From the NCBI GenBank assembly GCA_039821555.1, contig JBCBNX010000003.1:306769-370768 (forward strand): 64,000 nucleotides of DNA, in the 5' to 3' direction. The notes beneath the pieces are model-generated. The model was given only the letters and a program-made list of their open reading frames with translations. It ran no database searches and was not told the DNA's origin. This document shows, piece by piece, positions 55,802 to 64,000 of this stretch (positions are counted from its first letter, which is position 1; each line of letters opens with the position of its first letter). A program made the position numbers and the translations under genes. The DNA is from Bacteroidota bacterium. GTDB lineage: Bacteria > Bacteroidota > Rhodothermia > Rhodothermales > Rubricoccaceae.

Positions 55802-58153
55802 ATGGCTGGCACGTTCTTCGACCTCGTTGGTGGTCTGCGGAAGAAGTACGACGCCGTCTTTGCGCTGCTGCTGCCCGTGTGGCTGGCCGTCGCTTGGATC
55901 GCCGGGACATCGCTGCTGTCGCTGTGGTTCGAAGCGCGTCAGCAACTTACGGCGGCTGGGGTCATCGAGGCCGCGCCTGCCTCCGAACTGGCCGTGGTGG
56001 CCCTCGACGAGGTCTTCGCCGAGCACTACGACTATCCCGAGGAGACGCCCAAGGCCTACCTCGCCGACGTGATCGGCACCGTCGCGGCGCAGGAGCCGCG
56101 CGTGGTCGTGCTCGACTACTGGTTCACCGACGCCGACCGCGCCGCGCCCGGTTTCGACGCCCTGGTGCGGGCTGTCGCCGAGGCGCCCGCTACCGTCCAG
56201 TTCGTCTTTCCAACGCGTCTGCTGCCGCGCACTGGCGGACCGTTGCTCCTCGACGTGCCGCCAGCACCGCTCCGGCGTCACGTGCTCACCGGCTATGCGG
56301 ACCTCCAGGGTGACCCCGTACTCGAACAGCGACTCGGGACGCGACTGGGTAGCGGCGAAGTCGCGCCCTCGCTGGCGCTGTCGGCGCTCGCGGCGTGGAC
56401 CTTCCCGGAGGTCGTCGGCGAGGCGCAGGCTTTCGTGACTGCGAGCGCGGACAGCGGTGCTGCCGCGTTGCCCCTGGAGACGTGGCAGGCCGTGGGCGAA
56501 CTGCTGGCCGAGGATCGCGCCTCCGACGGAGCGGGTGGCTGGGAGGCTGCGCTCGCGGCACACGGGTTGGACGTGAGCGGCGAATACGGCATCAACCACC
56601 GCGACCATTTCAAAGCGGGCAGCGACGGCGTGCTCGGCTCCGAGGACCTGCTGCGTGGCACCCTGCCGCCGCCAGTGCTGCGCGGCCTGCTGCACGACCG
56701 CCTCGTCGTCATCGGCTCGACCTACCCGCTCGAAACGGACACGTTTACGACGCCGTTTGGCGCGAGGCGCGGGGTGCTCGTCCACGCGGCAACGCTGCAC
56801 AGCGTGCTGGCCGAGCGACCGGTTCGCCAGAGCGGGTGGGGGCTGGGCGTGGCGGCGGCGCTTCTCGCGGCGCTCGGGGCCATGGGGCTGGTGTGGATGT
56901 TGCCGCCGAGGGCCGCCGTCGGCGTGGCGGTGGGCACGGCCGCAGCCTACCTGCTCCTACACTTCGGCCTGTTCGTCGTCATGGATCGGCTGCTCCCGCT
57001 TGCCTGGCCGCTCGTCGGCGGCGTCGCAGGCCTCCACCTCGCCCATCGCAACTGGGTCGTCAAGCGGGTGTGCCGCGAGGGCGACCCCGTCCGGCTTGCG
57101 CTGCGGCTCACGCCCGTGGAGGCTGGGCCTTGGGCACTGGGAGCCGGGTTCCGCGTGAGCGTGCACGACGCGCCCGGCCCGAAGCAACCTACTACGCTCT
57201 CGCGCCTCGATCCTGATCAGGCGGTGCGGATCGAGCGCAGCCAGGGCGCCGAGGCGAAGCCAGCTACGGAGACGATGGCGCTCCGCGACGGGCTGTGCCT
57301 TGTACAGCGCGGTGCAACAGACAACGGGGCTCGGCACGCGGTCGGTGCCATACTCTTCGGCGCGCTCCTTCCCGAGGCAGTGGCGCAAGTCTACCGCGCG
57401 GCGCATAGGCAGGCGACACGGCGGCTGGGCGTCCGGCGTCCGCTGCACCTCGATCTCAACATCGCCGACCCTGCCCTGGCGGCCGTGCCCTGGGCGGCGG
57501 CATTCGACACCGAGGCCGGCGCCACCCTTGCGGCTCTGCCGGGTGTGCGCGTCGTGTTGCATATCGAGGCAACGCCGGACACAGACGCGACGACGACGAG
57601 CCCCTTCGAGACGCTGCACCAATGGCAACCGGTTGCCCGTGCCGACTACGACCGTGCCCGGCTCGATGCCGCGTTGCGAGCCGTGCCGGGGCTCCTCGTG
57701 CGCCCGTTCGAAGAGGCAGAGCCTGGTAGGGCCCACGCCGTTCACCTGCTCGGCCATAGCGCAGAGAGAGACGGTCAGCCCGCGTGGATGCTCAGCCCCG
57801 ACCGGCTCGCATCCGTCCAAGTGGTCGCTAATCGGCTGCGGGAGCGCGGCGTGCTCGGTGTGCTCGCGCTCGACAGCGTGCAACCCGGTGCCGACCCCAC
57901 TGACACCGCCGCGCGGTGCCTCGCCGCAGAACTCACCGCCGCACTCGGTGTGCCCGTCGTGGTGCTGCCAGCCTCCATCGCCGACACTGCCCGCGGGGCC
58001 TTCTGGCGCCGCTTCTACACGGCCGTCCAGACGCGTCGCGCTGTCCAGTCGCACGAGGTTGCGGCGGCCTTTGAGCAGGCGCGGTGCCCGCTCATGGAGC
58101 GCGAACCGACCCTCGCGCTCGCGTGCTGCGTGCTCCCAACCTCGCCCCGGTGA
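55802..58153 (+). CDS. CHASE2 membrane protein with degenerate C-terminal CHAT-like domain
   Basis: 783 residues. One helix at about 18-43, an extracytoplasmic CHASE2 domain (about 45-335; ELAVVALDEVFAEHYDYPEE, RVVVLDYWFTD, LVVIGSTY), then three helices at about 346-415, the standard CHASE2 layout. The C-terminal part carries CHAT hallmarks: LHLDLNIADPALAAVPWAAA like the L-x-L-x-P-W-E lead, LLGHSAERDG with His652 where CHAT peptidases have the catalytic His, and VLALDSVQPGAD in place of LSACETGLG. The cysteine position is Val693, so it is a pseudo-protease. It overlaps no gene; the ANK/TPR/CHAT gene starts 32 bases later. Confidence 0.85.
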   Translation: MAGTFFDLVGGLRKKYDAVFALLLPVWLAVAWIAGTSLLSLWFEARQQLTAAGVIEAAPASELAVVALDEVFAEHYDYPEETPKAYLADVIGTVAAQEPRVVVLDYWFTDADRAAPGFDALVRAVAEAPATVQFVFPTRLLPRTGGPLLLDVPPAPLRRHVLTGYADLQGDPVLEQRLGTRLGSGEVAPSLALSALAAWTFPEVVGEAQAFVTASADSGAAALPLETWQAVGELLAEDRASDGAGGWEAALAAHGLDVSGEYGINHRDHFKAGSDGVLGSEDLLRGTLPPPVLRGLLHDRLVVIGSTYPLETDTFTTPFGARRGVLVHAATLHSVLAERPVRQSGWGLGVAAALLAALGAMGLVWMLPPRAAVGVAVGTAAAYLLLHFGLFVVMDRLLPLAWPLVGGVAGLHLAHRNWVVKRVCREGDPVRLALRLTPVEAGPWALGAGFRVSVHDAPGPKQPTTLSRLDPDQAVRIERSQGAEAKPATETMALRDGLCLVQRGATDNGARHAVGAILFGALLPEAVAQVYRAAHRQATRRLGVRRPLHLDLNIADPALAAVPWAAAFDTEAGATLAALPGVRVVLHIEATPDTDATTTSPFETLHQWQPVARADYDRARLDAALRAVPGLLVRPFEEAEPGRAHAVHLLGHSAERDGQPAWMLSPDRLASVQVVANRLRERGVLGVLALDSVQPGADPTDTAARCLAAELTAALGVPVVVLPASIADTARGAFWRRFYTAVQTRRAVQSHEVAAAFEQARCPLMEREPTLALACCVLPTSPR

Positions 58154-58184
58154 TCTCGCCCCGAGAACCTCGTTCAATGCTGCC

Positions 58185-61100
58185 ATGCTGATGCCGTCGC
58201 TTCGTTTGCTCGCCGTGCTGCTGGTTGTGGTGGGCGGCAGCCTCCCGGGCGCTGCTCAAAAGCCGGCGTCGAGCCCGAAAGGCGCGCAGGCCTCCGTGGA
58301 CAGTGCGGACGCGGCCGTCCTGGATGCCGCGCAGCGGGGCGACCTCACGGCGCTCACGGCGGCGCTCGACGCAGGCGGGACGGCTGTGGCGGCGGACGCC
58401 AACGACGGCTCGGCCCTCCTCCGCGCAGCCTACGGCGGGCACCTGGGGATCGTGCGAGCACTCGTAGAGGCCGGGGCACCGGTCGACGAGCCGCGCGGGT
58501 TTCTCTGGCTCGACGAGGCCACGGGCTTCTACCTCAGCGGCCCGCTCCATGCCGCGGCGATGGGTGGGCACGAGGCCGCGGCGCAGTATCTCATCACGGA
58601 GGGCGGCGCCGACGTAGACGCGCTCAGCTGGGACCCACACCAGGCCGCGCTGCGCGGGTGGACGCCGCTGCAATGGGCAGTAGTGGCGGGGCAGATCGGC
58701 CTGGTCGGGGTACTGCTCGACGCCGGGGCCTCACCGGACGCCGCTGCGCCCAACACCGCGCCGCCGCTCGCGATGGCGATCCAGTCTGGTCAGGTGTTCG
58801 TCATGGCGGCGCTGAACAGCGCGGGAGCCGATGCCGACGCTGCGCAGGCGTACCTGCCCGTCGCACTGGAGCCCGATGCGACGCAGTCGGCCGCGCTCAC
58901 GGCCAACCACCCGCGCAACGAAGCGGGGTCCCACTATGCCACGTTCACGCTCGACGTCGACGCTCCTGTCCCGTTCACGGTCGCGGTGTCCGCGCAGGAC
59001 TTCGACCCGCTGCTGCTCGCGGTGGCGCCGTCGCAGGCGGTCTACACGAACGACGACTGGCTGGGCCAGCGCGACACGGCCCGCGTGATGGTGGACCAGA
59101 GCGAGGTCGGGACGTGGCAGTTCACGGTGTGGAGCTACGCGTCCGGCGAGACGGGTACGTTTGACGTTGGTCATCGCACGCTCGCGCCGGACGTGGCGCG
59201 TGCACTGCAGGCCCGAGCGGTGGCAGCGGCGCGGGCGGACTCGCTCGTGCTGGCAGCTCAGGCGCAGGACGGGCTCGGTCGCCCCGAGGTCGCCCTCGCC
59301 CTCGACACCGAGGCGGTCGCGGCGCGGGAGGCTGCGCTCGGAGCGTCGCATCCTCTCTTGGCGACGCACCTCAACAACCTCGCCCTGCGCCATGCCGAAC
59401 TCGGTCAGCACGACCAGGCGGATGCGCTCTACCGCCGTGCGCTCGCGATGTCGGAGGCAGAGCTTGGCCCGGAGCACCCTGACGTGGCGGTGACGCTGGG
59501 CAACCACGCGATCCTACTGCAGGAGCGCGGACGCTACAGGGAGGCGGCCTCGCATATGCAGCGTGCTCTCGCGATCCAGGAGGCGAACACACCCGCCGAG
59601 CCTGGACCTGACGCGGCGTTCGATCTAGCGCTCGCCCTGAACAACACGGCCGTCGCTCTCGTGGCGGTGGGGCGGCTGGACGAGGCCGAGCCGCTGCACC
59701 TGCGGGCGTTGGCGCTCCGGGAATCGCTCGCCGAAGGGGCTCCCGACGATACGGGCGCGCAGCAGCGGCTGGCGAGTACGCTCAGCAACCTCGCCGCGCT
59801 GCGGGGGGCGCAGGCACGCTTCGAGGAGGCTCAGGCTTACGCGGAGCAAGCCGTCGCGGTCCTGGAAGCAGCCTTCGGCCCGGAGGCTCCCGAACTTGGA
59901 ACGAGCCTCAATACTCTCGCCTCGATCTATGCCGACCTCGCGGACTATGGTCGTGCTGAGGCCACGCACCAGCGAGCGCTGGCGCTGCACCGCACGGCGT
60001 TCGGCGACGACCACCCGGATGTGGCGATGAGCCTGGGCAACCTCGCGGGGGTGCTGGACGCCACGGGGCAGACTGCCGAGGCGGCTCCGCTCTATGCGCA
60101 GGCGCTAGCCATCGCCGAGCGGACCCTCGGCCCGGACCACCCCAACACGCTCATCGCGCTCAACAACCTGGCGGCCTTCCAGCGCGGACGCGCCAACTTC
60201 GCCGACGCGGAGACGCGCTATCGGGACGCGCTCGCCCGCTTCGAGCGAGCCTACGACCGGCCGCACCCGAACGTAGCCACGGCGCAGGGCAACCTGGCCG
60301 CGCTGCTGCAGGCGACGGGGCGCTACGCCGAGGCCGAGTCGCTCTTCGTGGCAGCGCAAGCCACCTACGAGGCGGCGCTCGGCCCCGATCACCCCGACGT
60401 GGCGGTGGGCCTGAACAACCTAGCAGGCCTCTACGAGCAGACAGGGCGTTTCGCTGAGGCGGAGGAACGCTACACACGGGCGCTCGCCTTGCGCGAGGCG
60501 ACCTTCGGGACGTCACATCCCGCTGTAGCGCAGGGGCAAGGCAATCTCGGTACGCTCTACGCCGCTGCCGGGCGCTATGCTGAGGCCGAGCCGCTGCTCC
60601 TGGCTGCGCTCGCCGCATTCGAAGCGTCGCGTGGTGAGGCGTACCCCGACGTGGCCGTGGCGCTCGGCAACCTAGGCGCGTTTTACCAGGCGCAGGGCCG
60701 CTATGCCGAGGCCGAGATCCGGCTCGAACGCGCGCGGGCGGTGTACGAGGCGACGCTCGGGCCCGATCACCCCGACACGGCGACGGGGGCAGGCAACCTG
60801 GCGGCGCTGTACGCCGAAGCCGGGCGGCTCGCCGAGGCCGTGCCGCTGGTTGAGGAGGCTCTCGCCATCAGGACAGCCGCGTTCGGCGCGGAGCATCCCG
60901 ACGTGGCGCTGAGCCTGAGTAACCTCGCCACGCTCGACGCGCGCCGCGGCGACCTCGCTTCGGCGGAGGAACGCGAACGGCAGGCGCTGGCCCTCCGTGA
61001 GGCAACGCTCGGCGACGACCACCCCAACGTGGCGACGAGTTTGAACAACCTCGCTGTGTACGTTGAGGACGCGGCGGAGGCCGAGGCGCTGCTCCGCCGT

Positions 61101-63122
61101 TCCCTCGCCATCGCTACGGCGACCTTTGGGAGCGAGCACCCCGACGTTGCGCTCGCGCAGCACAACCTCGCCGACGAACTCCGCGAGCAGGGGCGTTCGG
61201 ACGAGGCACGCTCGCTTGCCGAGGCGGCCCTGGACGTGCGGCGACGTGTGCTCGGATCGACCCATCCCGTCGTCGCGCTCACGCTCACCACGCTCATTGA
61301 TCTGGACATGGCGGAGGGGCGGCTGGCCGACGCCGACGCGCGGTTTCGGGAGGCACTCGCCGTCGAGCAGGCCGTGATCGACGACCTGCTGCCCCACGCC
61401 ACGGAGCGCGAGCAGCAGGCATTCCTGAGGACGCGCCTGCCCATCGGGCTCGTCACCGGGGCAGCGCTGATTGCGGACGGCGAGACGCAGGAAGCACGCA
61501 CCGCGACGGCGTTTGCGCACCTCCTGCAGCGTAAGAGTCTCCGCCTCGACGTGCAGACCGCCCGGCTGCGTACCATCCGCGCCGCGCAGGGAGCGGACAC
61601 CACTGCGGTCCAACTGCTCGGCAAGTTGCAAGCCGTCGGACAGCGGCTCGCGCAGGAGACGTTCGCCGGACCGGGAGCGGAAGGCCCCGAAGCGTACCGT
61701 GCACGCCTCGACACGCTACGCGCCCGCCGGGTGGTGCTCGAAAACCAGTTCGCGCGGGCCAGCGCCGATGTCCTCGCACGTCCCGGTCTGGCGGACGCCG
61801 ATGCGGTCGCTGCTGCGGTGCCCGAAGGCGAACACCTGGTGGAGTACGTCCGCTTGCGCCCGTACGAATTCGGGGCTGCGAGCGAAGACCCGCGCTGGCA
61901 GGACGCTCGCTACGTCGCGTTCGTGACGGGTAGAGCGGCGCCCGTGCGCCTCGTGGACCTCGGCGTGGCGACCGAGATCGACAGCCTCGTCGCGCAGTTC
62001 CGGATGCAGGTCGTCGCGCCGCAGCGGATGGGGCTGGCACGGCAGCGCCGCGCCCGCCGCGCGTTCGACGCGACGGCCAACGCCCTCTACGCGCGCCTCC
62101 TCGCCCCGCTCGGCCTGGACGCGGCGGCGGCGCTCCGCATCGCCCCTGACGGAGCGCTCCACACGCTTCCGTTCGAGGCGCTGCGCGATGGCGACGGGGC
62201 GTTCGTGACCGATACGCGCCGGGTGAGCTACCTCACCAGCAGCCGCACGCTCGCGCGCCCGCATGCGGCTTCGATGCCAAACGACTCTCTCGTCGTTTTC
62301 GCGGCGGTGGACTACGACGCGCCTGCTACGGGAATCAGGACAGGGGCAGACGACGCTGCTAACCCGAGCGGCCTCGCCGATGCAGGGGGACAGTCTCCGG
62401 CGCAACGAGGCGGCGGCTTCGCGGCGCTGCTGGGCACCGAGGCGGAAGCCACGATGCTCGCCACGCTCGGACTGCCGGTGCGGTCGTTCCTCGGCGCCGA
62501 GGCGACAGAGGAACGCCTCCTCGCCCTCGATACGCCTGGGCGGCTGCACATTGCCACCCACGGCTTCTTCCTGAACGACGCGGCGGCGCTGGAAACGATC
62601 ACGGGTGCGCGTAGCGGGACGCTGAGTGGCAGCCTGGGCAGCGGCGGAGCAGGGGAGGGCAGCCCGGTGGACGAGGAACAGTTCGCCGATCCGTTGCTCC
62701 GGTCTGGCCTCGCCCTCGCCGGCGCCAACCGCATCGGTACGGACCGTGTCGCCGATGACCCGGACGCGACGACCGACGGCATCGCGACGGCCTACGAACT
62801 CGCTAGCCTGGACCTCCGCGGTACGGACCTCGTTGTGCTCTCCGCCTGTGAGACGGGGCTGGGCGAGATCGAGGCGGGCGAGGGCGTGCTGGGGCTGCGG
62901 CGCGCGTTCGAGGTGGCCGGAGCCGAGACGGTGGTGATGAGCCTCTGGAAGGTGCCCGACGCCGCGACGGCCGCGCTCATGGCGGCGTTCTACGGCGCGC
63001 TCAACGACGGGCGCACCAAGGCCGAGGCGCTCCGCGAGGCCGCCGCGGTCGTGCGGGCCGAGGAGCGGTGGGCGCACCCCTACTGGTGGGCCGCGTTCGT
63101 GCTCGCCGGCGCCACCGAGTAG
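58185..63122 (+). CDS. Giant secreted ankyrin/TPR/CHAT protease
   Basis: 1645 residues from MLMPSLRLLAVLLVVVGG (a second ATG at 58191 is equally good); the open frame upstream overlaps the CHASE2 gene. A signal peptide ends near GAAQ. Residues 40-215 are ankyrin repeats (GSALLRAAYGGHLGIVRALV). Residues 225-325 resemble a pre-peptidase C-terminal beta domain (GTWQFTVWSYASGETGTFDV). Residues 345-1065 hold 16 kinesin-light-chain-type TPRs with HPDVAxxLxNLA. Residues 1200-1645 are a CHAT peptidase with His1459 in HIATHGFFLND and Cys1555 in VVLSACETGLGEIEAGEG, so the catalytic pair is intact. The signal peptide would put this caspase-like protease outside the cytoplasm. Confidence 0.93.
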   Translation: MLMPSLRLLAVLLVVVGGSLPGAAQKPASSPKGAQASVDSADAAVLDAAQRGDLTALTAALDAGGTAVAADANDGSALLRAAYGGHLGIVRALVEAGAPVDEPRGFLWLDEATGFYLSGPLHAAAMGGHEAAAQYLITEGGADVDALSWDPHQAALRGWTPLQWAVVAGQIGLVGVLLDAGASPDAAAPNTAPPLAMAIQSGQVFVMAALNSAGADADAAQAYLPVALEPDATQSAALTANHPRNEAGSHYATFTLDVDAPVPFTVAVSAQDFDPLLLAVAPSQAVYTNDDWLGQRDTARVMVDQSEVGTWQFTVWSYASGETGTFDVGHRTLAPDVARALQARAVAAARADSLVLAAQAQDGLGRPEVALALDTEAVAAREAALGASHPLLATHLNNLALRHAELGQHDQADALYRRALAMSEAELGPEHPDVAVTLGNHAILLQERGRYREAASHMQRALAIQEANTPAEPGPDAAFDLALALNNTAVALVAVGRLDEAEPLHLRALALRESLAEGAPDDTGAQQRLASTLSNLAALRGAQARFEEAQAYAEQAVAVLEAAFGPEAPELGTSLNTLASIYADLADYGRAEATHQRALALHRTAFGDDHPDVAMSLGNLAGVLDATGQTAEAAPLYAQALAIAERTLGPDHPNTLIALNNLAAFQRGRANFADAETRYRDALARFERAYDRPHPNVATAQGNLAALLQATGRYAEAESLFVAAQATYEAALGPDHPDVAVGLNNLAGLYEQTGRFAEAEERYTRALALREATFGTSHPAVAQGQGNLGTLYAAAGRYAEAEPLLLAALAAFEASRGEAYPDVAVALGNLGAFYQAQGRYAEAEIRLERARAVYEATLGPDHPDTATGAGNLAALYAEAGRLAEAVPLVEEALAIRTAAFGAEHPDVALSLSNLATLDARRGDLASAEERERQALALREATLGDDHPNVATSLNNLAVYVEDAAEAEALLRRSLAIATATFGSEHPDVALAQHNLADELREQGRSDEARSLAEAALDVRRRVLGSTHPVVALTLTTLIDLDMAEGRLADADARFREALAVEQAVIDDLLPHATEREQQAFLRTRLPIGLVTGAALIADGETQEARTATAFAHLLQRKSLRLDVQTARLRTIRAAQGADTTAVQLLGKLQAVGQRLAQETFAGPGAEGPEAYRARLDTLRARRVVLENQFARASADVLARPGLADADAVAAAVPEGEHLVEYVRLRPYEFGAASEDPRWQDARYVAFVTGRAAPVRLVDLGVATEIDSLVAQFRMQVVAPQRMGLARQRRARRAFDATANALYARLLAPLGLDAAAALRIAPDGALHTLPFEALRDGDGAFVTDTRRVSYLTSSRTLARPHAASMPNDSLVVFAAVDYDAPATGIRTGADDAANPSGLADAGGQSPAQRGGGFAALLGTEAEATMLATLGLPVRSFLGAEATEERLLALDTPGRLHIATHGFFLNDAAALETITGARSGTLSGSLGSGGAGEGSPVDEEQFADPLLRSGLALAGANRIGTDRVADDPDATTDGIATAYELASLDLRGTDLVVLSACETGLGEIEAGEGVLGLRRAFEVAGAETVVMSLWKVPDAATAALMAAFYGALNDGRTKAEALREAAAVVRAEERWAHPYWWAAFVLAGATE

Positions 63123-63144
63123 CGGGTTCCACGAGCCGGATAGC

Positions 63145-63852
63145 CTACGAGTTGAGGCGCCGCAGCGAGTCGACGACGGCGTCCATGCTGTCGAGCGTGC
63201 GGATCTCGTCGTCGTCCATGAACTCACGGCGGACGTCGTAGTCGGGCGCAAGGCGGGCGAGCACGGCGTCTTTCAGGTCCTGCATGGGCGGGGTGACGAG
63301 GCTACGCTCTTGCTCGCCGTTGTCTGCGAACGTGTGGAAGAGCGGGCACGAGTCGGAGGTCGCGTCGAGGCCGAACTCGCCGAGCAGCGCGCCGGTCTGG
63401 GCTGCGCGGAGGCGGACGTTGTAGGACGCCGTGTAGAGGTCGAGGGTGTAGGTGCTGTCGGAGAGGCTACTCTCGAACGCGCAGGTGCGCAGGAACTCGC
63501 CCGCGAAGCCGGTGAGGCAGGCTGCGACCTCGGTGGCGGGGTAGTCGCTGGAGTTGTAGACGCCCCACGAGCGAAAGAAGACCTCGCTGGTAGAGGAACG
63601 GTACGGGGCGCCGAGCGAGTCGCGGACGAGGACGAAGAGGCGCGGCGGCTCGGAGGGCGTGGCCGAGTAGGTTGCGGCGCGTGGGACGGCGTGGCCCTCA
63701 CACGCGGCAGCGAGGTCGGCGAGGCGGAGCGGTGGCAGCGGGGCGTTCGGCGAGGCCGCGACCGAATCGGCGACGGTGGGATCGGCGGGGGTGTCGCCGT
63801 TCGTGCAGGCGGCGAGAGCAACGAGTAGGGGGAGAAGGACGGCAGCACGCAT
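63145..63852 (-). CDS. Hypothetical lipoprotein
   Basis: 235 residues. The signal peptide ends in a lipobox, LAAC at residues 13-16, and the mature chain starts with a Thr/Asp/Pro-rich spacer. Four more cysteines are spread through the chain (AAACEGHAV, VAACLTGF, RTCAFESS, DSCPLFHT), which could form disulphides. No family is recognised. It converges on the CHAT gene with 22 bases between stop codons. A 15-base tandem repeat begins 57 bases upstream of its start, in its promoter region. Confidence 0.8.
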   Translation of the reverse strand: MRAAVLLPLLVALAACTNGDTPADPTVADSVAASPNAPLPPLRLADLAAACEGHAVPRAATYSATPSEPPRLFVLVRDSLGAPYRSSTSEVFFRSWGVYNSSDYPATEVAACLTGFAGEFLRTCAFESSLSDSTYTLDLYTASYNVRLRAAQTGALLGEFGLDATSDSCPLFHTFADNGEQERSLVTPPMQDLKDAVLARLAPDYDVRREFMDDDEIRTLDSMDAVVDSLRRLNS

Positions 63853-63908
63853 GGGGCAGGCATGCAGAAGAGAGCAGGGGCACGAGTGAGACGAAAAGTA
63901 GCGGCCCC

Positions 63909-64000
63909 GGTGCAGAGATGCTCGGTGCAGAGATGCTCGGTGCAGAGATGCTCGGTGCAGAGATGCTCGGTGCAGAGATGCTCGGTGCAGAGATGCTCGG
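63909..64000. repeat. Tandem repeat, at least 6 x 15 bp, running off the window
   Basis: Six exact copies of ggtgcagagatgctc from 63909 to 63998, and the next unit begins at the window end. It lies in the upstream region of the minus-strand lipoprotein gene. No spacers, so not CRISPR. Confidence 0.95.

Noticed and set aside
57300..58184. N-terminal extension of the ANK/TPR/CHAT frame
   Set aside because: It would overlap the CHASE2 gene completely and lacks protein-like composition; the ATG at 58185 gives a clean signal peptide.
61716..63251. 500-codon minus-strand open frame opposite the CHAT domain
   Set aside because: Antisense shadow of a strongly conserved CHAT sequence; composition is not protein-like.

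Overview
The window is a GC-rich chromosomal segment (64 kb, almost fully coding) that most resembles the Rhodothermota (Rhodothermales, Salinibacter/Rubricoccus-like marine bacteria). The main reasons are a complete alternative complex III operon (actABCDEF) running into a caa3-type oxidase whose subunit I carries the YSHP signature first described for Rhodothermus; several TonB-like proteins and a PorV/PorQ-type outer-membrane protein; a CarB without its C-terminal regulatory domain, as I recall for many Bacteroidota; and very little Shine-Dalgarno sequence upstream of start codons. No rRNA, tRNA or CRISPR array was seen. The assignment rests on gene content, not on a marker-gene comparison.

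Layout. 1-5.5 kb: end of a sensor histidine kinase, a class I glutamine amidotransferase-like hydrolase, a Ser/Thr kinase fused to TPRs, and a convergent PAP2 phosphatase. 5.5-9 kb (minus strand): two TonB-domain proteins, a PorV/PorQ-family protein and an RDD membrane protein. 9.3-15 kb: a cNMP/CBS/DUF294 protein whose nucleotidyltransferase motif is degenerate, a CPA2 antiporter with USP-like tail, and a glycerophosphodiesterase. 15-26 kb: DUF971 protein, NtrC-type regulator, beta-barrel protein, RND pump plus adaptor, SDR, BioY and a GatZ/KbaZ-like protein. 26-34 kb: TonB, then carA and carB preceded by what looks like an attenuator, then a toxin-antitoxin pair broken by an IS5-type element, then accA. 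34.5-38.3 kb: a glycosyltransferase fused to a degenerate sugar-phosphate transferase, and a MATE exporter.

38.6-53.4 kb is the respiratory island: ActA (pentaheme cytochrome), ActB (molybdopterin-like plus Fe-S), ActC, ActD, ActE, ActF, a conserved-looking one-TM protein, a Sco copper chaperone, and CoxB (with fused cytochrome c), CoxA, CoxC and CoxD, ending at a rho-independent terminator. ActABCDEF oxidises menaquinol and passes electrons through its hemes to the cytochrome c domain of CoxB and on to oxygen; Sco loads the CuA site.

53.4-64 kb holds the most unusual module. A PhoU-like protein is followed by three tightly packed genes: a secreted FecR-like protein, a CHASE2 membrane protein with a C-terminal CHAT-like domain that lacks the catalytic cysteine, and a very large secreted ankyrin/TPR/CHAT protein with an intact His-Cys pair. 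This looks like a sensor, pseudo-protease and protease set acting at the cell envelope. Scattered through the window are short tandem repeats (15 and 19 bp), two copies of a 115-119 bp palindromic element sitting inside operons, and several intergenic leaders built from reiterated short words and their reverse complements.
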